Below, one piece after another: positions 24,691-32,485 of a stretch of DNA of 48,734 nucleotides. The stretch spans positions 1-48,734 of the forward strand of contig DAHVAJ010000014.1 of the NCBI GenBank assembly GCA_027314705.1, written 5' to 3'. The notes under the pieces were generated by a model. That model worked only from the letters and a program-made list of their open reading frames with translations. It searched no databases and had not been told where the DNA came from. Made by a program: the position numbers and the translations under genes. Origin of the DNA: Acidimicrobiaceae bacterium (GTDB lineage Bacteria; Actinomycetota; Acidimicrobiia; Acidimicrobiales; RAAP-2). Every line of letters begins with the position of its first letter. Positions within the stretch are counted from its first letter, which is position 1.

Positions 24691-24887
24691 CGGACCGCGA
24701 CGTCACCCTCGGCGTCTGGATCGCCCTGGCCGCCGTCCTCGTCGCCGTCGAGGTGGCCGGCCGCCGGTCCGCCGGCCGGCTGCCCGTGGTCGCCGACGCC
24801 GTGCGGGCCGTCACCGCCCCGGTCGCCGGCCGGGTGGTGGTCCTCCTCGGTTGGGCCTGGCTCGGCTGGCACGTGTTCGCCCGTTAG
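24687..24887 (+). CDS. DUF6186-like 66-residue membrane protein
   Basis: TTG start at 24687 overlaps the previous stop (TTGA). The product has an N-terminal helix, TLGVWIALAAVLVAVEVAGR, a basic loop, and a C-terminal helix VVVLLGWAWLGWHVFAR. The ending GWAWLGxHxFAR matches what I recall of the DUF6186 family of short actinobacterial membrane proteins. The function is unknown. Confidence 0.65.
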   Translation: MTDRDVTLGVWIALAAVLVAVEVAGRRSAGRLPVVADAVRAVTAPVAGRVVVLLGWAWLGWHVFAR

Positions 24888-24925
24888 TCGGGCCCCGGGG
24901 GCATCGTCCGGTGGGACCGGGCGGG

Positions 24926-25144
24926 TCAGGACTCCTCGGGCTCCACGGTGATCGCCCCGCACGGGCACTCGCTCACGCAGAGGCCGCGGCCCCTGCCCAA
25001 GTGGTTGCCGAACCGGTAGCGCTGCGCCGGCCCGAGCCCGCGCACCGAGTTGTCGGGGCAGGCCCCGGAGCGGTGGTCGCATGCGATCCAGAGGCCGGGT
25101 GACAGCCACCGACGTGCTGCGAAGAGGGCGTTGGACTCGTCGAG
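24926..25144 (-). pseudogene. Decayed C-terminal 4Fe-4S ferredoxin domain (cysteines lost)
   Basis: The minus-strand frame reads LDESNALFAARRWLSPGLWI, then ACDHRSGACPDNSVRGLGPA, then GLCVSECPCGAITVEPEES and TGA. It aligns by eye with the di-cluster tail of GltD-like and pyruvate-oxidoreductase-linked proteins, in which RCLSCGxC, CDxCxGxCPDNAV and CKGCGLCVxECPCGAI carry the Cys ligands. Here several ligands are replaced (Cys to Trp, Pro, Trp, Arg, Gly and Arg), most by single-base changes; only CD, AC, LC, EC and PC remain. No start codon or N-terminal domain is present. It is best read as a remnant that can no longer hold two clusters. The 117 bp between it and the next gene contain nothing recognisable. 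Confidence 0.6.
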
Positions 25145-25262
25145 GCCCCCGCCACCTGGTCCGCCCGCAGGCGGCGGTCGAGGTGGATCTGCGGGGCCGA
25201 TCGTCCGCCTGCCCGGTCACGGGACGGTCTCCCCGACCGTGACCGGCGTCCCGGATCGGCGC

Positions 25263-25655
25263 TCAGGGACCCTCGGTGGCGTCGCGCAGGGAGCGGGCGG
25301 CCAACTGCTTGGTGATGGCCCAGTGGGAGGCCACGTCGTCCACCGTCATGCCCTGGGCCGCCGCCAGGGCCATGAGGCCCAGCCGGGCCCGGCGCCGGGC
25401 GCGCTCGTACTCGGCCAGGGCCGCAGTGATGGTCGGGCGCCACTGGGAGAATGCCAGCCGTTGCAGGGTGCCGTCGAGGGGATCACCCCGGTGCACGGCG
25501 GCGATCAACTCGCGACTCACCTCCGCACTGGCCGCCAGGTGGCCGCGCAGGCACTCCGATGCCTCGTGCAGGCGTTCGATCTCCCGCTCGACGGCAACTC
25601 GGTCGACCCCGGTCTCCCCACCGGGGCCAGCAGTTGGCATGGCACATTCTTGCAC
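25263..25655 (-). CDS. Small helical protein with HTH-like C-terminus, unrecognised
   Basis: The 130-residue protein is predicted almost all helical: REIERLHEASECLRGHLAAS at about 23-42, a middle helix GTLQRLAFSQWRPTITAALA, a basic ERARRRARLGLMALAAAQG, and an HTH-like ending MTVDDVASHWAITKQLAARS. The last part resembles a small DNA-binding helix-turn-helix. The start is GTG 25655 or ATG 25640. It lies 14 bp from the end of the broken antiporter gene on the same strand. It may be regulatory; this is a guess. Confidence 0.6.
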   Translation of the reverse strand: MQECAMPTAGPGGETGVDRVAVEREIERLHEASECLRGHLAASAEVSRELIAAVHRGDPLDGTLQRLAFSQWRPTITAALAEYERARRRARLGLMALAAAQGMTVDDVASHWAITKQLAARSLRDATEGP

Positions 25656-25669
25656 GCCCGGCCGATCGG

Positions 25670-26868
25670 TCAGGGTCGCACGGTCGTCTCGTCGACGTCG
25701 AGCGCAGCCCGGGCTGCTTCGGCCACGCGCCGACTGACCCTGCGTCGGGCCACCAGCCGGTCGAGCTGGGCCTCGTACCCGCGGCGGACGCGTTCGAGGA
25801 CGTCACCGGGCACGTCGTGGTGCCCGGTGAGGTCGTCGATCCGCTCGAGGGCCACCACGGTGAGCCGCCGCCGGGTCTCGACCAGGAGGACCGGGTCCTG
25901 TTGGTCCCGCGTGACCAGGCCGAGCCGGCGGATGAGCGGCGGAAGGGTGAGGCCCTGGCCGACCAGCGTGGCCACGATGACGGCCAGGGTGAGGAAGGCG
26001 ACGAGGTCACGCCCGGGGAACGCCTGGGGCAGCGCCAGCGCCGCGGCCGTGCTGACCGCTCCGCGCCTGCCGGCCCAGCCCATCACCGTGGCGTCTTGCC
26101 GGGTCGCCGGGACGCCCTGGTCGGCGCTGAACAGGTTCCGGGCTGCCGCACTGAGCGACCGCGCCCCGCGGTGACCGAAGGTGAGCCCGGCGGCCACGAC
26201 GGCCAGGACACCGGAAGCCCCGAACTTGTCGGCCGGCAGGTACGCCGCGAAGGGGAGGATGAGCGGCACGGTGTTCTCGATCACCGGTGTCTCGGTCATG
26301 GCCAACAGGCTGCTGCCCACCCGCCGGCGACGCCGATGGCCACGCCGAGGGCGACGGCGAAGGCGAACCTCCCGATCACGTCGGCCCCCGTGAAGGCCGA
26401 GCCGACGGCCACGACGGCCAGCTGATAGGCGGTGAGGGCGGTGGCGTCGTTCATGAGGCCCTCGCCGCCCAGGATGGTCACGAGGCGCCTGGGCAGGCCG
26501 GGCTTCCCGGCGATCTGGGTGGCTGCCACCGCATCCGGTGGCGAGACGATCGCTCCGAGGGCGAAGGCCTCGCCCCGGCTCAGACCGGGGACCAACGCGT
26601 GGAAGACGACGGCCACGGCCACCATGGTGGCCACCACCAGTCCGACCGCCAGGAGCAGGACGGGCCGCCAGTGGGACCGCAGCTCCTGGACCGAGGTGTC
26701 GAGCGAGGCGTCGTAGACGAGGGGCGGCAGGAAGACGAGGAGGAAGAGGTTCGGGTCGAGCTGGACCCGGTGGTGAACGGGCAGGAGGGCCACGGCGAGC
26801 CCGACGATGACCAGGAGGATGGGGTAGGCCGTCCGGAGCCGGTCGGCCAGCGCGGCCACCGCCACCAC
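25670..26868 (-). pseudogene. Na+/H+ antiporter (CPA1/NhaP type), split by a frameshift
   Basis: Two frames together give one antiporter. The upstream frame has ALADRLRTAYPILLVIVGLA, NLFLLVFLPPLVYDASLDTS, FALGAIVSPPDAVAATQIAG and LVTILGGEGLMNDATALTAY, the family's ion-binding helices (SPPDA and GEGLMNDA), and ends at TGA 26296-26298 after GGWAAACWP. The other frame, 25670-26320, resumes exactly where it is lost, with NTVPLILPFAAYLPADKFGA, WAGRRGAVSTAAALALP and a cytoplasmic tail. Restoring one G in the TGGG run at 26316-26319 would rejoin them into about 399 residues. A sequencing error or a real inactivating deletion both fit. GTG 26868 is the first good start; ATG 26945, coupled to the upstream gene, lies in another frame. 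Confidence 0.75.
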
Positions 26869-26941
26869 GCCGATCAGGAGGGCGAGGGCGATCCCGATGC
26901 TCGCCGGACGCCGTCCCGGCGTCGACCCCCGCCCGTGCCGG

Positions 26942-27598
26942 TCATGCCCAGGGACCGAGGGTCGGGAGGTGCTCGGGCCGGATCCGGCCGAGGAGCCAGG
27001 CCAGCTCGTCGCGAGGGTCGACCGTCCCCGGAGCGGGGAGCCGAGCCCCGGCCGGCAGTCGGTCCCCGGCGCCGACCCGCAGGCGGGGCAGGAAGGCGGA
27101 CACGAAGGCCTCGGGCCAGTCGTCGGTGGTCGGTCCGGTGCCGAGGTCCACCAGGTGGACCTCGAGCTCCAGCCATCGCCGGCTCGGCAACTCGAGCAGA
27201 GGCCGGAGTCGTCCGCTGAGGTCACGGGTGACGTTGACCCACGCCTCGGTGGGCACGTCGGCCCACGCGGCCAGGAGCCCGGTCGAGGACGCGTGCAGAT
27301 CGGCGAGCACGGCGGTGGCGTCCCGCCGGGCACCGGCCGCGATCTCCGCCGCCCGCTGCTCGGCGCCGCCGGGGTACTGGTCGACCACGATCCCGTCGAC
27401 GGCCGCCCGGGTACGCCGCAGGTGGCTCTCGGCATTGTTCGCCACGTGGGTCAGCAGGTGCGCGACCGACCATTCGGGCAGGAGGGTCGCCCGGCCCATG
27501 GCGGCGTCGTCCATGCCGGCTACTGCGCCCAGGAAGCGGTGCTCGGCCTCGGCTACCCGGGCGAGGTCGTCGGCGGGTCGCGGGTCGGGAGCGGTCAT
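26942..27598 (-). CDS. DinB-fold protein, mycothiol-dependent maleylpyruvate isomerase family
   Basis: The 218-residue protein begins DLARVAEAEHRFLGAVAGMD and has LLPEWSVAHLLTHVANNAES with the metal-binding His of the DinB/MDMPI fold (about 38-57). The C-terminal half has WLELEVHLVDLGTG with a second conserved His, as in mycothiol-dependent isomerases. Members use mycothiol as a cofactor or S-transfer partner; the actual substrate is unknown. Its stop overlaps an ATG (ATGA) that leads only into a dead frame before the antiporter. Confidence 0.8.
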   Translation of the reverse strand: MTAPDPRPADDLARVAEAEHRFLGAVAGMDDAAMGRATLLPEWSVAHLLTHVANNAESHLRRTRAAVDGIVVDQYPGGAEQRAAEIAAGARRDATAVLADLHASSTGLLAAWADVPTEAWVNVTRDLSGRLRPLLELPSRRWLELEVHLVDLGTGPTTDDWPEAFVSAFLPRLRVGAGDRLPAGARLPAPGTVDPRDELAWLLGRIRPEHLPTLGPWA

Positions 27599-27705
27599 GC
27601 CCGACAACCTACGCGGCGCACCTTCGGTCCCGGCGGTTCCTGGGGGGGCGCTCGGAGGACCGGGAGCCTCGTCCGGCCACCACGTCGGGACGGCCTTCCG
27701 GCCGG

Positions 27706-27723
27706 GACGCCGGTCCCGGCGTC
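27706..27723 (-). terminator. Hairpin after the cyp51 operon
   Basis: GACGCC-GGTCCC-GGCGTC is a perfect 6-bp stem 10 nt beyond the stop of the last gene of the minus operon. The loop can extend the stem by two more G:C pairs. No T-run is present. Confidence 0.4.
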
Positions 27724-27732
27724 GGGGTGGGG

Positions 27733-28308
27733 TCAGCCGGCGGTGGGGTGCACGCCGTCCCAGAGGCCGACCGGGGCCCCGCCGACGGGGTGGTGCCCGG
27801 GTTGGCGCCCACCCTTGCCCACCCGTTCGAGCCGGGCTTGCATGCCGGGGTCCAAGGCGCCGGCCGTGATCATTTCGACGTAGGTGGCGGTGGCGTTGCC
27901 GACGTCGAAGAAGTCGCGCTGCCAATTCCAGAGGAAGTCGCCGGCATAGCGGAACCAGCTGCCGCCGAGACCGGCGATCTCGTAGTGGCTGCCGTCCGGT
28001 CGTGTGGCGTCGGCGATCTGCTTCCAGAGACCGAGGATCTCCCCCTGGGCCTCGTCGATGAGGATGCGCTGGTAGGGGTAGCTCCATCCGCCGAGCCCCT
28101 CCATCTCGAGGCCGACGGCCCACTCCCGGATCTGCTCCCGGCCGACCGCCATGAACTCGTCGTTGGGTCCGACGTTCCATCCGTAGGTGGCATCCTCCGT
28201 GTACATGTCGGCGAGCGGTGACCAGTCGAGCGCGGCCTCGCAGCGCTGGTTGAGGTCGAGCCAGCGCTGCATCATCTCTTCGAGCTCACTGCGGGGGAAC
28301 GACGGCAC
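27733..28308 (-). CDS. NTF2/SnoaL-like protein
   Basis: The 191-residue protein has an NTF2-like fold: LEEMMQRWLDLNQRCEAALD, then DMYTEDATYGWNVGPNDEFM, ILIDEAQGEILGLWKQIADA and SWFRYAGDFLWNWQRDFFDV. Such cone-shaped folds bind or isomerise hydrophobic molecules, including steroids. In M. tuberculosis an NTF2-like steroid-binding protein (Rv0760c, from memory) is near cyp51, which suits a role here as isomerase, dehydratase or ligand carrier. GTG 28308 comes 3 nt after the ferredoxin stop. It is the last gene of the minus operon. Confidence 0.8.
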   Translation of the reverse strand: MPSFPRSELEEMMQRWLDLNQRCEAALDWSPLADMYTEDATYGWNVGPNDEFMAVGREQIREWAVGLEMEGLGGWSYPYQRILIDEAQGEILGLWKQIADATRPDGSHYEIAGLGGSWFRYAGDFLWNWQRDFFDVGNATATYVEMITAGALDPGMQARLERVGKGGRQPGHHPVGGAPVGLWDGVHPTAG

Positions 28309-28311
28309 GGA

Positions 28312-28512
28312 CTACTCCTCCTCGTGGACGGTGATGGCATGGGTGGGGCAGTAACGGACGGCACCCTCGACACCGGCCCGGGCCGCCTCGGGCGGGCGGT
28401 CGTCGAGGAGCTCGACGGGAGGGCGCTTGCCCAGGGCGAAGACCGCAGGCGCCTCGGCCTCGCAGACGCCGTGGCCCTGACAGAGATCGGGGTCGACGGC
28501 GACCCGCATCAT
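28312..28512 (-). CDS. P450-associated ferredoxin (3Fe-4S type)
   Basis: The 66-residue protein has the motif CQGHGVCEAEAPAVF, where His replaces the second Cys position, and a distal YCPTHAITV. Only three Cys are available, which indicates a [3Fe-4S] cluster as in the ferredoxins that feed electrons to actinobacterial P450s. It is coupled to the CYP51 gene by ATGA (28512-28509), so CYP51 is the obvious partner; CYP123 may share it. No ferredoxin reductase gene is in the window. Confidence 0.92.
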   Translation of the reverse strand: MMRVAVDPDLCQGHGVCEAEAPAVFALGKRPPVELLDDRPPEAARAGVEGAVRYCPTHAITVHEEE

Positions 28513-29882
28513 GTGCCGTCCACGACGCGGCGCCGGTAGCGGACCCGCACCGGTTGCTCGAGCTGGATCACCATCTTCGACAGGTCGGCCCGGTAGGTGT
28601 CCACCGGCTGGGCCAGCTCGAACTCCCACCCGGTGAGCAGGACCGAGAAGATGGTCTTCAGCTGCATGAGGGCGAAGGCGGCCCCGACGCAGCGGTGGCG
28701 CCCGGCCCCGAAGGGGATCCAGGTCCACGGGTTGGCCCGCTCCTCGTCGCGCGGGGCCAGGTAGCGGCCCGGGTCGAATCGCCCGGGGCCGGGGAAGTCC
28801 TCGGCGATGCGGTTCGACACCCACGGGGAGGCGCCGACCATCTGGCCCGTCTCGATGGCGAACTGGCGGAAGGCGAGGTCCTCCTTGGCCACCCGGAGCA
28901 ACAGGATGAGGGGCGGGTGGAGCCGGAGCGTCTCCTTGAGGGCGGCCTCGAGCCGGGGCATCTCCCGGAGGGCCTGGTAGCTCACCTCGTCCCCGGCGGC
29001 GTGGTGGCCGTCCAACTCGTCCACGACCGGGGCCAGTTCGTCGGGGTGGGTGAGGAGCTCGATCACCATCCACGATGCCGTGGTCGAGGTGGTGTGGTGG
29101 CCGGCGAACATCATCGAGATGAACATGCCCGTGACCTGGTCGGCGCTGAAGCGAGGCGCGCCGTCCTCGTCGCGGATCGAGAGCAGGACGTCGAGCAGGT
29201 CCCGCTGGTCGTCGGCCGGCGCCGGCCCGGACGAACGGCGGTCCATGATGCCGGCCACCAGCTGCACCAGCTCGGCACGGGCCTCGTCGCGGCGCCGGAA
29301 GCTGTCGATGGGGGCGTAGGGGTCCACGAAGGCCAGGGCGTCGGTGCCACGTTCGAGATCGTGGTAGAGCGACGCGAAGCGACCGTCGAGCTCGTCCCGG
29401 AACCGCTTGCCGATGAGGCAGGCCGACGAGGTGTAGATGGTGAGCTCGGCGAACCAGTCGAGGAGGTCCACTTCGCCCTCGTCATCCCACTGGGCCACCA
29501 TCGCCCCCACCTCCGCGGCGATGGTCGTGGCGTGGCCGCGCATGAACTTGTCGCGCAGCGCCTGGTTGTGGAGCATCTCCCGGCGCCGCTCGGGGGAGGC
29601 GTCGAACACGACGCCCGGGCCGAAGATGGGCGTCATGAACGGATAGGCCTCGGCCTGGTCGAGGACGTCCTCCGGCGCCCGGAAGAACAGCTCGTTGGCC
29701 TCGGCCCCGCTGAGCAGGACCACGTCACGTCCGGCGAGCCGGAACACCCCGATGTCACCGCACTCGGCACGAACCCGCTCGAGCAACGCGATGGGGTCGG
29801 TGCGCAACTCGTCGAGGTGGCCGTTGGCCCCGTCGCCCCCGGAGACTCGGGGCGGCTCACCGAGTGTGACGTCGACGGTCAT
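28509..29882 (-). CDS. cyp51: Cytochrome P450 of the CYP51 (sterol 14-alpha-demethylase) type
   Basis: The protein has 457 residues. The I-helix reads MMFAGHHTTSTTASW (about 258-272), the hallmark of CYP51, where most P450s have AGxET. The K-helix ETLRLHPPLILLLRVAKEDL gives the E-x-x-R motif. The heme loop FGAGRHRCVGAAFALMQLKT has the axial Cys at about 398. The ending KMVIQLEQPVRVRYRRR closely follows bacterial CYP51. The enzyme removes the 14-alpha-methyl of sterols by three oxidations; whether this organism makes or only takes up sterols or similar terpenoids cannot be told here. The ATGA overlap with the upstream SDR and downstream ferredoxin shows tight co-expression. Confidence 0.93.
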   Translation of the reverse strand: MTVDVTLGEPPRVSGGDGANGHLDELRTDPIALLERVRAECGDIGVFRLAGRDVVLLSGAEANELFFRAPEDVLDQAEAYPFMTPIFGPGVVFDASPERRREMLHNQALRDKFMRGHATTIAAEVGAMVAQWDDEGEVDLLDWFAELTIYTSSACLIGKRFRDELDGRFASLYHDLERGTDALAFVDPYAPIDSFRRRDEARAELVQLVAGIMDRRSSGPAPADDQRDLLDVLLSIRDEDGAPRFSADQVTGMFISMMFAGHHTTSTTASWMVIELLTHPDELAPVVDELDGHHAAGDEVSYQALREMPRLEAALKETLRLHPPLILLLRVAKEDLAFRQFAIETGQMVGASPWVSNRIAEDFPGPGRFDPGRYLAPRDEERANPWTWIPFGAGRHRCVGAAFALMQLKTIFSVLLTGWEFELAQPVDTYRADLSKMVIQLEQPVRVRYRRRVVDGT

Positions 29883-30688
29883 GGGTCCTCCTCGCGATCG
29901 GGCTGGTCGGGAACGGGCAGCACCGGCGCCTCGGGCTGGAGCTCGATGACGGTGGCGTGGGTGCCGCGGGGGAGCGACACCGCGGCCACGATCGCCTGGG
30001 CCACGCCGGCCGGTCGCATGAACCCCGAGTGGCGGGCGAACCCCCACAGCGCCCACCGGTCGATCACCTGGGCGGTGACGTCCGGGTCCCAGTCCATGCC
30101 CATGCCGGTGAGGGTGGGTCCCGGCCGCACGATGGTGGCCCGCACCCCCGTTCCCTCGAGTTCCATCTGGAGGGCGCGGACGTAGCCTTCCAGGCCCCAC
30201 TTGGAGGCCACGTAGGCGGCCATGGTGGGACGGGGGCGCTCGACCACGTCCGAGGTCACGAAGACGACGTCGCCGCGGCGGCGGGCCACCAGGTCGGGAA
30301 GGAGGGACCGTACCAGCCGGTGGGTCCCCGAGACGTTGACGTCGAGGACGCCCTCGAACGCCACCGGCGCCGTGTCCAGCACGGCGCCGGCCCGGTTCTG
30401 TGCGGCGTTGGACACGATGATCTCGACCTCGCCCAGGGACTCGACGGCCGCGGCGGCGAACCGCTCGACCGAGGTGGGGTCGGCCAGGTCGAGGTGCACG
30501 GCCGCCGCCTCCCCGCCGGAGGACCGGATGGCGGCGGCGGCCTCCTCGCAGGCGTCGACCCGACGGGCCCCGAGCACCACCGGGTGGCCCAGGGCGGCCA
30601 GGGCCTCGGCCACGGCCCGTCCGATGCCCGACGAGGCCCCGGTCACCACGGCCGGTCGACGTTCGGGCCAGGGAGCGAACCTCGGCAT
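29879..30688 (-). CDS. Short-chain dehydrogenase/reductase
   Basis: The 269-residue SDR has the NAD(P) loop TGASSGIG (about 18-25), the SNAAQN motif and the catalytic YVASK (Tyr-x3-Lys). The substrate is unknown. Its place between the two P450 genes, with ATGA couplings on both sides, matches the Rv0765c position beside M. tuberculosis cyp51 as I recall it. It probably oxidises an alcohol produced by one of the P450s. Confidence 0.92.
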   Translation of the reverse strand: MPRFAPWPERRPAVVTGASSGIGRAVAEALAALGHPVVLGARRVDACEEAAAAIRSSGGEAAAVHLDLADPTSVERFAAAAVESLGEVEIIVSNAAQNRAGAVLDTAPVAFEGVLDVNVSGTHRLVRSLLPDLVARRRGDVVFVTSDVVERPRPTMAAYVASKWGLEGYVRALQMELEGTGVRATIVRPGPTLTGMGMDWDPDVTAQVIDRWALWGFARHSGFMRPAGVAQAIVAAVSLPRGTHATVIELQPEAPVLPVPDQPDREEDP

Positions 30689-31887
30689 CAGCGGGGCACC
30701 ACTGTGACGGGTAGGGAGGCGAAGCCGCGCACGTTGACGCTGTGGACCCGTTCGGCCTGTCCGGCATGGACGTCGTAGTCCGCCACCCGGGCCACGAACT
30801 CCTCGAGGACGACCCGGCCCTCGAGTCGGGCCAGGGGAGCGCCCATGCAGAAGTGGCGGCCGTTGCCGAAGCTGATGAACTTCGACGTGTCGCGCTCGAG
30901 GTCGTACCGGTCGGCGTTCGGGAAGACCTCCTCGTCGCGGTTGCCCGACCCGATGAGGAGGAGGATGCGTTCCCCGGCGGGGATGTGGACGCCACCGACC
31001 TCGACCGGTGTCCGGGTGACGCGCAGCACCATCTGGCTCGACCCGTCGTAGCGAAGGGTCTCCTCGACCCAGTCGGGGATGCGCCCCGGATCTCGGAAGG
31101 GCTTCACCCGTTCGTCGGGGTTGCACCACGCCCAGTAGAGGGCGTTGCCGAGGAGCTTGGTGGTCGTCTCGTTGCCGGCCACCACCATGAGGAAGAGGAA
31201 GGCGATGAGCTCGTCGTCGTCCAGGCGGTCACCGTCGATCTCGGCGTGGAGGAGCTGCGAGGTGAGGTCGTCCTGTGGCCGGGCCCGGCGGGACCGCACC
31301 ATGGCGTCGTAGTAGGTGATCAACTCGAGCGCGGCGGCCATGCCAGCTTCGGGCACGTCGTAGAGCCCCTCCTCCCGGTGGACGACGAGCTCCGCGAGCC
31401 GCCGGAGCTCGGACCGGTCGGCCGCCGGGACGCCGACGAGCTCGGAGATGACGTCCATCGGCACGTTCCCGGCCACGTCGGCGATGACGTCGAAACTCCC
31501 CCGTTCGACGGCGGGTTCGAGGTACCCGAGGGTGATCTCGCGGATCCGGTCCTCGAGGAGGGCCACCGTGCGGGCCGTGAAGCTCTTGCCGACGAGGGAG
31601 CGCATCCGGGTGTGGCGCGGTGGGTCCATGGCCAAGAAGGACATCGTGCGATGGGCGTCGGGGCGGAAGGCCGAGGGGTCGAGCGAGACCCCGTAGGCGT
31701 TGGAGTAGGCGTCGACGTTGCGAAAGGCACCGAGCACGTCCTCGTGCCGGGCGTACGCCCAGAAGTCGAACTGGTCGCTGCGGTAGACGGGTGCCTCTCG
31801 GCGCAACCATGCGTACGTCGGGTACGGGTCCTCCTGGAACTCGTAGGCGTAGGGGTTGAACGTACGTCCTTCTTCCGGCACGCTCAC
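30688..31887 (-). CDS. Cytochrome P450, CYP123-like
   Basis: The 399-residue soluble P450 has the I-helix VVAGNETTTKLLGNA (about 235-249), the E-x-x-R in WVEETLRYDGSSQ, and the heme loop FGNGRHFCMGAPLARLEGRV with Cys at about 347. The motif MDPPRHTRMRSLVGKSFT is typical of class I bacterial P450s. The link to CYP123 is by gene order (next to SDR-cyp51-ferredoxin) and general similarity, not by alignment. The substrate is unknown. GTG 31887 overlaps the TetR stop (GTGA). Confidence 0.88.
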   Translation of the reverse strand: MSVPEEGRTFNPYAYEFQEDPYPTYAWLRREAPVYRSDQFDFWAYARHEDVLGAFRNVDAYSNAYGVSLDPSAFRPDAHRTMSFLAMDPPRHTRMRSLVGKSFTARTVALLEDRIREITLGYLEPAVERGSFDVIADVAGNVPMDVISELVGVPAADRSELRRLAELVVHREEGLYDVPEAGMAAALELITYYDAMVRSRRARPQDDLTSQLLHAEIDGDRLDDDELIAFLFLMVVAGNETTTKLLGNALYWAWCNPDERVKPFRDPGRIPDWVEETLRYDGSSQMVLRVTRTPVEVGGVHIPAGERILLLIGSGNRDEEVFPNADRYDLERDTSKFISFGNGRHFCMGAPLARLEGRVVLEEFVARVADYDVHAGQAERVHSVNVRGFASLPVTVVPR

Positions 31888-32483
31888 CGCCCGGACCCGC
31901 CGTCCGTCATCCGCCGGGCCGCCTCAGCCACGAACCCGGGCACGCGGTCGTAGGCCATGTGCCCCATCCCGGCCGTAAGCAGGGCGCCGAAGTAGGTGGT
32001 GACGAGGACGCCGACCACGGCGGGGTCGGCGTCCTCGCCCACCGCGGCCGCCAGTCGGCGTCTCACCTCGTGGCCGATACGGTCACGCAGGACCTTCACG
32101 TCGGGATTCGAGCTGAGGAGCGCCTGGGTGCACGCCGCCACCACCGCCGGTTCGCGACCCACGATGGTGCCGAGGTCCTCGACCACGACTCGGAGTCGGC
32201 TGGCCACGGGCCGGCCGGCGTCGACCGCCGGTTCCGGGACCTCGAGGAGGCGGCGCCACAGCAGTTCGGCCAGCAGGTGGTCCTTCGAGCTCACGTAGGT
32301 GTAGGCGGTGGCCGGGGCCACACCGGCCCGGCGGGCGACGGTGCGGACCGACACGCCCTCGTAGCCGTGCTCGGCGGCCTCCGCCTCGACCGCCTCGAGG
32401 AGCTGGTCGACGGCCTCGGCCTGGCGTTCGGTGAGCCGCCGCCTCGTGGGCTCGACGTCGACCACGGGGCCCGCGGGGACCAC
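31884..32483 (-). CDS. TetR-family regulator of the P450 island
   Basis: The 199-residue protein has an N-terminal helix-turn-helix VSVRTVARRAGVAPATAYTY (45-64) followed by VSSKDHLLAE, the TetR layout, and a variable ligand-binding domain. GTG 32483 is preferred; it begins just 2 nt after the stop of the upstream gene. As the second gene of the operon it probably represses both its own operon and the divergent one from the operator at 33224-33256. The inducer is likely a terpenoid or sterol-like substrate, by inference from its neighbours. Confidence 0.88.
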   Translation of the reverse strand: MVPAGPVVDVEPTRRRLTERQAEAVDQLLEAVEAEAAEHGYEGVSVRTVARRAGVAPATAYTYVSSKDHLLAELLWRRLLEVPEPAVDAGRPVASRLRVVVEDLGTIVGREPAVVAACTQALLSSNPDVKVLRDRIGHEVRRRLAAAVGEDADPAVVGVLVTTYFGALLTAGMGHMAYDRVPGFVAEAARRMTDGGSGR

Positions 32484-32485
32484 GG

